Source: Adiantum capillus-veneris (lineage: Eukaryota > Streptophyta > Polypodiopsida > Polypodiales > Pteridaceae). Taken from it: a stretch of 64,000 nt of DNA. Positions within the stretch are counted from its first letter, which is position 1, and each line of letters starts with the position of its first letter. This document shows, piece after piece, positions 58,873 through 64,000 of the stretch. The DNA lies in assembly GCA_014529385.2 (NCBI GenBank), contig CM043951.1, forward strand, positions 111,311,469 through 111,375,468, given 5' to 3'. The notes beneath the pieces were generated by a model. The model made no database searches. It saw nothing but the letters and a program-made list of their open reading frames with translations, and was not told the origin of the DNA. A program made the position numbers and the translations under genes.

Positions 58873-60382
58873 AGTAAGAATCAAAGGCTAAAAAATATGT
58901 GTTTTCAAGTGAAGAATCTGCTTAAGCATTTTGAAGCTTGGAGTTTAAGGCAGGTAGACAAGTCTCAAAATGAAGAAGCACATGGCGTAGTGCAAGCTTC
59001 AATTGGGCAACTGTATGTGATAAGGGTTGATTCTCCTATTTATTTGGTATGGAAGCTTTAGAGATGGAGGAAGAGTTTCTAGAAACAGGTATGCCTCCAT
59101 CAGAGTTGGAGAAGTAAAAAAAGTATGCCTTCCTACGCCGGGCCAAAAGGTATGTGCTACTTGGTGATGCCTTATATATGAAAGGGGCTATGAAAGGGGC
59201 TGATCTTGTTATGAGAAAAGTGCCTTGTAAAGAGTAAATTTACAAATTTTTAGAGGAGAATCATGAGGGTTCTTGTGGTGGTCACTTTGCTTCAAAGATC
59301 ACTTTGCATAAAGTCTTGCACGAAGGTTATGTGTGGCCAAGCGTTCAACGTGATGTTCATCATTGGTGCAAGTCTTGTAAAGAGTGTCAAAGCATGGAAA
59401 ATAGGGTTCTCAAATCAGAAATTAGAGGTACCATTGTGGCTTATGATGTGTTTGAGAAGTGGGGTATTGATGCAATAGGTCCTCTACCTATGACAGCTAG
59501 AGGCAAATGTTACATACTTACTACGTTTGACTATCTATCCAGGTGGGCCGAAGCCAAAGCTGTTAAGCACATCACGAGTAAAGATGTTTCCTTATTTATA
59601 TATGAAGATATTTGCTAAAAATTTGGCATGTAATTGGAGTTACTTTATGACAAGGGTCTAGGTTTCAGGGGAGAGTTGGTGGATTATCTATGTGAAAAGT
59701 TTCATGTGCATTGCAGGTTTACTACTCCATATTATCCCCAATGCAATGGCATGAATGAAAGGTTTAATGGATAGATCATAAGGATTCTTACAAAGATGAC
59801 AAGAAACAATGTGAAGACTTGGGATTTAGAGCTACCTTGTGCTCTATGAGCTCACAGGACTACCATCAAATCAGGTACTGGTTTCTCTCCCTTCCATATA
59901 GTTTTGGGCAAAGAGGCTTTACTTCCTATTGAGGTGGAGATACCATCTTTGAAGATGATGCTAAATCTTGAAGAAGAGCCCAATGATGCATTCAAGGAAA
60001 GGATTTTATATTTTCAATGTGTAAAGTTGGATAGGTTGTTGGCTTTGAGCATTATGAGAAGGTCTTGAAGAAGAATCAAGCAAAGGCAAATGAGAAGATA
60101 AAGGACAAGGACATCAAGAAGGGTGACATGGTGCTTCGTTACAATAGTAATATTGATAGCACTTTTGAAAAGAAATTCCAAATCAAGTGGCAAGGTTCTT
60201 TCTTGGTCTTAAACAGGTTACCAAATAGCACATATCAGCTTGCTGACTTGGATGGTACCCCACATAAAGCACATGTAAATGGCTACAGGTTAAGGAAGTA
60301 TATTGCAAGGTTGATGAATGTGATTGAGGATGATCCTTCTTTTGAAGAATTTTTTGATCACGTAGCTAATGATAAAGATTAA
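58873..60382 (+). pseudogene. gypsy E integrase
   Basis: The zinc-binding region (SVQRDVHHWCKSCKECQSME), core blocks WGIDAIGPLP, ELLYDKGLGF and PQCNGMNERFNG, and the C-terminal GPF/Y-like module (FQIKWQGSFLVLNRLPNSTY, HVNGYRLRKY) are visible. Stops occur near 59617, 59629 and 59773. No chromodomain is present. Confidence 0.8.
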
Positions 60383-60467
60383 TTGAACACTCCCTCATGT
60401 GGTTTACAGGATCTCTTTTCTGCTGCAAATCATGAATGATGTAGCAGACTGGGGGTGTCGCAACCTA

Positions 60468-61340
60468 TGTTGGGTGCCTTTTCGAAACCCCGTAATTTGT
60501 AAATTTGTGCATATGGAAATGAGGCCCATGTTAAAAGGGTGTGTGGGATTTCTTTTTGTGGGTTTTTTATCTTGCTTTAGCAAGCACATATACATGCACT
60601 GCAAGTCGCTAGTCTAGTGACAGCTATCGGGCTGCTGTAAGTGCCCGTGAGTGAGTTTTTTGAAGTGAGATTTGTATATAACTTAAACTCATGTACAAAC
60701 TAAAAAACATTCAGCCAAAATATAAAAATTTTGAGGTTTGATCTCCTTGTGCCTCCTTGATGGTTTCTATTGTAGTTTTTTCCCCCGCCTTGCCTACTCT
60801 ACGCGTAGTCGTACCAGGACAGCTACCTGTTCGCATCAATTTTGCATGTAGCGGTGTGTAGATTCAAATTTTTTCATCCTCAGCTTTCTCTCCAGTAATT
60901 TTTCAAGCTATCTCTCAAGCTTTCAAGTGACCCAATTGAAGTTCTGCTCTTCAGGTTATGACTAGTTCTCTGCAGGGTTATGGCTATGGCAGCCTAGTGG
61001 CAAATTGTGTGTAGGTAGATTTGGAGGGCATATATGCATGAATTGTGGAATTAATGTTGAATTTGTGAGTTTGTGATGTTCAATGGTGAAAGGGGAGGCC
61101 CTTGTCTTCATATGCATTGGTCGGCGTGTGCTGTAAATACATGCTTTGGTAGGGTTTTGCTCCTATGTGACATAATTTCTTGGGTGGGCGACGACCAATA
61201 AATTCCAAAGGGGACTACTCTTGTTGGACTTGTGGTGTCTCAAAGGGATTTTCCAAATCTTTTGGTGTTGTTGTAGTGCTCTTTCAACGCTCTTGGGTGA
61301 CATCGCTATAGAGGTGTTTCAGTTTGCTTGTTTCCCAACA
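60468..61340 (+). repeat. gypsy E 3' LTR
   Basis: 873 bp, TGTTGGG to CCCAACA. Confidence 0.85.
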
Positions 61341-61519
61341 ACGCGTTTTGAATTCATACGGTAGAAGCAAAATTACAACTTAACACCCATGTAGGGGGTG
61401 TTGAGTTAGAAAACACTAGAGACAGGTGCAAAGACCAGGTTTCAGACTTTACAAAAAGAGGTCTACTAACTTGTGGGGGATACAACTGGTAATAAACACT
61501 TAGAAGTTAATCCTTTCGT

Positions 61520-62326
61520 TCACAGCCAGTCTATCTCTTCCTGAAGCTTGTTGGCAAAGTTCAAGGCTTCCTCATATTTACAGGCTAGATCAAGCACTTC
61601 ATCCTTCATCTCTTGTACCAATTATAGATAGCATCTAGAGAGCCATTATCGGTGAGCAATCCTTGCAGGTCTTCAACCCTTTTTGCATCCAGAGAGTCTT
61701 TGCGGATTGAGACTCTGTGCTTGTAGATCCTCTTTTGTTCCAGCTTGGGGTTGGCATCCTACACAGAGAATCCAGAAAATAAGATCTTCAAACTAGGATC
61801 TTGAAAATTGGGAATAAAAAGGAAAGAATTAATGAGCTTCCAAAGGTTGGTACTAAGGGGGAAAGGATGGGGATGTTGGTTTGGCAGTTGATGCAGACAG
61901 AATTACCAGTGGCTTACCTCAAGGATTGACTCCTGTGTTGATAGCATCCACTCCCGGGCTGTGTCGGTGGAGAACGCTAAGGGTACCATCGGGGGAGGAC
62001 CAAGGGGGGACCTCATGAGCAGGGCCCGGATGTGGTCCTCCTGGCGCTGCGGAAGTGTCCCTTGGAAAGGCATCACCACTTTCCCAAGCTTCCTGTAGTT
62101 GCTCTGTGAAACCTTTAGGGAGGTCCTGAAAACATTGCTGGTTAAATAGACTAGATGGACATGCATGAAAACCAGGGCCTAGGTTCTGGCTGATGAGTGG
62201 TCTGTGAGGCGGTGGATTAGAGTACCACCATGCGTTTTCATGAGAGGTAGACATGGGAGGGAGAATCAATGGTACCAACTGCCCTAGATTAGGGGAGGTG
62301 ATGGGAGGGTACGACATGACAGTCAA
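61520..62326 (-). pseudogene. two-exon coiled-coil gene, divergent from the H3-like gene
   Basis: Exon 1 runs from the ATG at 62326 (MTVMSYPPITSPNLGQLVPL) to a donor (GAG|GTAAGC) at 61918. Exon 2 runs from an acceptor (GTGTAG) at 61758 to a TGA at 61520-61522. The N-terminus is Pro-rich and probably disordered. The late part of exon 1 in a second frame (STDTAREWMLSTQESILE) joins in phase to DANPKLEQKRIYKHRVSIRK in exon 2, and a final frame gives VQEMKDEVLDLACKYEEALN. So at least two frameshifts are needed. The C-terminal half is a coiled coil. I do not recognise the family. Its start lies about 60 bp from the 106-bp palindrome array. Confidence 0.45.
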
Positions 62327-62384
62327 GTCAGCATGGACTTAAACATCTCCTTCACATTCGTATTTTGTTGCACCTATTCGCTTA

Positions 62385-62800
62385 CTACTACACTTTTTTG
62401 AGGTTAGTACCAAGCGAATAAGGGAAGGCAAACTCTCTTCCATGCACCTATTCTCTTGGTACTGACTTTAGAAAAATTAAATGATATCTGCTATTACACT
62501 TTTCAGAGATCAATACCAAGCAAATAAGGGAAGCAAAACTCTTCTTGATGCACCTATTCGCTTGGTATTGACCTCAAAAAATTTAAAGGATATATGCTAT
62601 TACACTTTTCTGAGGTCAGTACTAAGCGAATAAGGGAAGGAAAACTTTGTTCAATGCACCTGTTCGCTTGGTACTGACCTCAGAAAATATAAACGATGTT
62701 TGCTATTACACTTTTCTGAGGTCATTACCAAGCAAATAAGGGAAGGAAAACTCTATTCGATGCACCTGCTCGCTTGGTACCTCCCTTTTCTTAAATCTTA
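62385..62800. repeat. palindromic array, four exact 106-bp units
   Basis: CTATTACACTTTT-type starts recur at 62385, 62491, 62597 and 62703, an exact 106-bp period. Each unit contains a 21-bp inverted pair; in unit three the arms lie at 62610-62630 and 62663-62683 and differ at one position. The arms centre on GGTCAGTACCAAGCGAA. A further half unit lies at 62367-62384. The array fills the space between a minus-strand gene (start 62326) and the plus-strand H3-like gene (start 62854). It has no spacer diversity and is not a CRISPR array. Confidence 0.92.
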
Positions 62801-62853
62801 AGTCCCTTGTGCTGACAAATGAAATGTCGTTTTTTGTTATGCTATTTGTGGAG

Positions 62854-63294
62854 ATGCCTCATGGAAAGGCCACGCCTAGAAGGGCAACAAGTGACTCTTT
62901 GAATGCTCAAGAAAGAAGATGCCGATATGAGGTGTACAGAGGTGTACCGCAAGAGCTGCGAAGGGTCAAACGACATGTTCAACCGATTATTCCACGTCTT
63001 CCTTTCCAACGAGTAGTGCAAGAGATTTGCAAGAAGTGGAGAGTCAGCATGCGATGGGCCAGCAGTGCACTTCTCTGCCTTCAAGAAATTGCAGAAAACT
63101 ACCTCGTTGAATTATTCAACGATGGATATATACTGGCTGCCCAAGCACACCGTGTTACTATCATGCCACAGGATTTTGACACTCTTCGGAGGGTGCGCTT
63201 CCGCTATCATGGGCTGCTTCAGCCAGTAGCTATCCGTGATAGGAGAAGAATGGATATTCTTACCATCCCTCCTCTCCATCCTCGTGCACGATAG
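62854..63294 (+). CDS. divergent histone H3-fold protein
   Basis: From the ATG at 62854 the frame gives 146 residues. Residues 31-43 match the H3 N helix, 47-62 helix 1 (PRLPFQRVVQEICKKW against RKLPFQRLVREI in H3), 63-68 loop 1, 69-100 helix 2 (ALLCLQEIAENYLVELF), 101-105 loop 2 (VTIMP) and 106-118 helix 3. Arg67 aligns with H3 Arg83. Trp68 and the D-F in helix 3 resemble CENH3, but loop 1 has normal H3 length. H3 His113 is Gln97 and Cys110 is Leu. The tail has no ARTKQTARKS and lacks the K4/K9/K27 context; a 28-residue basic C-terminal extension follows helix 3. No intron or stop interrupts it. In-frame ATGs at 62824 and 62839 would add residues that look non-histone. Confidence 0.8.
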   Translation: MPHGKATPRRATSDSLNAQERRCRYEVYRGVPQELRRVKRHVQPIIPRLPFQRVVQEICKKWRVSMRWASSALLCLQEIAENYLVELFNDGYILAAQAHRVTIMPQDFDTLRRVRFRYHGLLQPVAIRDRRRMDILTIPPLHPRAR

Positions 63295-63400
63295 ACATAT
63301 CTGTCTAGGGTTGAATCAAACAGCAGAAGGACACGATCACGGGTCGAAGAAATGACACAGATGGGCAGGCTGAGATAGCATAGAGGGGCATGAGCAAGCC

Positions 63401-63790
63401 ATGGTGGACCTCGGGGCAGTCATGAAAGAACAAAAGATAGTTATGGAGGAGCCAGCTTAACCCCAAAATGAGCAAGTCATGGAGGATCTGGAGCCAGTAA
63501 GGGCTGATGAGGGGCATGAGCAGGCCAGGGTGGACCCTGAGGCATTTATGGAGGAACCAATATTGAAGGAAAATGAGCAAGGCATGGAGGATCTGGAGCC
63601 TGTGCCTGTTAGGGAGGAGCCTGAGGTAGCCACGGATAAAGCTCAAGAAAGGCAAGGGCAAGGCTTAGCTTTCGAAGGTCCATCCAACGAGGAGTCTTTA
63701 TCAGATGATTCGATTATTTTAGAGCAAATCAACGAAGAGAACAAAGAGGAGTTGCAAGTTCTACTCAGCATAGTGCCTCTGCATGCATAG
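63401..63790 (+). CDS. acidic repeat ORF downstream of the H3-like gene
   Basis: The clean frame is 63479-63790 (103 codons, ending LSIVPLHA). The same frame extends upstream to an ATG at 63401 but with a TAA at 63458-63460. The product is rich in Glu and Asp and contains repeats of EQxMEDLEPV and MEEP. It starts about 110 bp after the H3-like stop on the same strand, in a different frame. Acidic proteins beside histones can be chaperone-like, but no chaperone domain is seen here. It could also be a second exon of the H3-like gene; no donor before its stop is obvious. Confidence 0.4.
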
Positions 63791-63972
63791 ATACTGCTAC
63801 CTAGAAGGTGAGAGGAAGCCTACATTTTCAACCTCGATCAACAAGACTTCCTGTGCATGCGCAGTTTCAGCAACTCCAACGCAACGGATGGGGTCGTCAA
63901 CATTGCTTTGTGTTAATTCTCATGCTCTGTAAAAGTCATGGCTAGTTCATTAAATGGCTCACTACCAAGACA

Positions 63973-64000
63973 TGGGTCAATACCAAGCGAGTCAGTGGCT
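63973..64000. repeat. palindrome half site at the window edge
   Basis: GGGTCAATACCAAGCGAGTC matches the left arm of the 106-bp units. The window ends before a right arm could appear, so another array may start here. Confidence 0.55.

Larger units (their letters stand above)
54435..61340 (+). mobile_element. gypsy E: degraded Ty3/gypsy element
   Basis: The LTRs at 54435-55295 and 60468-61340 start TGTTGGG; the 3' copy ends CCCAACA, a 7-bp inverted match. The flanks are ACGT and ACGC, a likely decayed target duplication. Internal order is gag, protease, RT, RNase H, integrase, all with stops. The AGGTGCCCGCCACC after the 5' LTR is a candidate primer site, similar to that of gypsy A. The purine tract GACTGGGGG lies at about 60448-60456, a little upstream of the LTR start. 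It landed in DNA of the palindrome-bearing region. Confidence 0.85.

Noticed and set aside
62385-62800. CRISPR array
   Set aside because: The whole 106-bp unit is repeated with no unique spacers, and the setting is plant nuclear DNA.
62854-63294. H3-like gene as a giant-virus histone
   Set aside because: Viral histones known to me are mostly fused doublets, and the neighbours here have GT-AG introns and plant retroelements; a plant or transposon origin is simpler, though not proven.
62854-63294. Calling the H3-like protein CENH3
   Set aside because: It has the Trp and D-F positions seen in CENH3, but loop 1 is not extended and the tail differs; the evidence is too mixed to name it.

Overview
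This window reads as nuclear DNA of a land plant with a large, repeat-rich genome. The signs are nested Ty1/copia and Ty3/gypsy LTR retrotransposons with initiator-Met primer sites, GT-AG introns, long AT-rich intergenic DNA and many GA, CA and AT microsatellites. A fern or other large-genome vascular plant fits best, but the sequence does not prove it. No rRNA, tRNA, CRISPR or organellar gene was found.

Left part (1-25.5 kb). Two minus-strand reading frames with internal repeats (1-505 and 2936-4468) lie left of a 16.4-kb gypsy element, gypsy A (4564-20917), which carries a younger nested copia element, copia A (7591-13267). To the right is a broken six-exon minus-strand gene (21041-24480). 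It encodes a coiled coil, a RING-like Cys/His cluster and a very basic C-terminus. Next to it is a decayed gag fragment.

Middle part (25.5-42.4 kb). This is mostly non-coding DNA. It holds a copia D-family LTR relic (27784-27924), a minus-strand pseudogene with an FCP1/NIF-type HAD phosphatase domain (28054-30616), a possible tRNA-derived SINE, one small TATA-headed ORF (32230) and a minus-strand copia element with mismatched ends (about 33.8-39.0 kb).

Right part (42.4-64 kb). If two late insertions are removed (copia D at 43726-49199 and gypsy E at 54435-61340), about 9 kb remains and is densely genic. It holds a plus-strand transposase-like gene (42452-50547), a convergent unknown minus-strand gene (50542-52391), a minus-strand coiled-coil gene (61520-62326), a plus-strand gene for a very divergent histone H3-fold protein (62854-63294) and a plus-strand acidic repeat ORF (63401-63790). 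A family of palindromic repeats with core GGTCAGTACCAAGCGAATA or variants punctuates these genes. It occurs as exact 106-bp tandem units at 54.1-54.4 and 62.4-62.8 kb, as divergent 273-bp units at 52.3-53.1 kb, and as a half site at the right edge. My main inference is that this is part of a large multi-gene mobile element, or an endogenised element, carrying its own H3 variant with genes controlled by one palindrome family. Copia D itself carries a clean internal inversion of about 2.1 kb.
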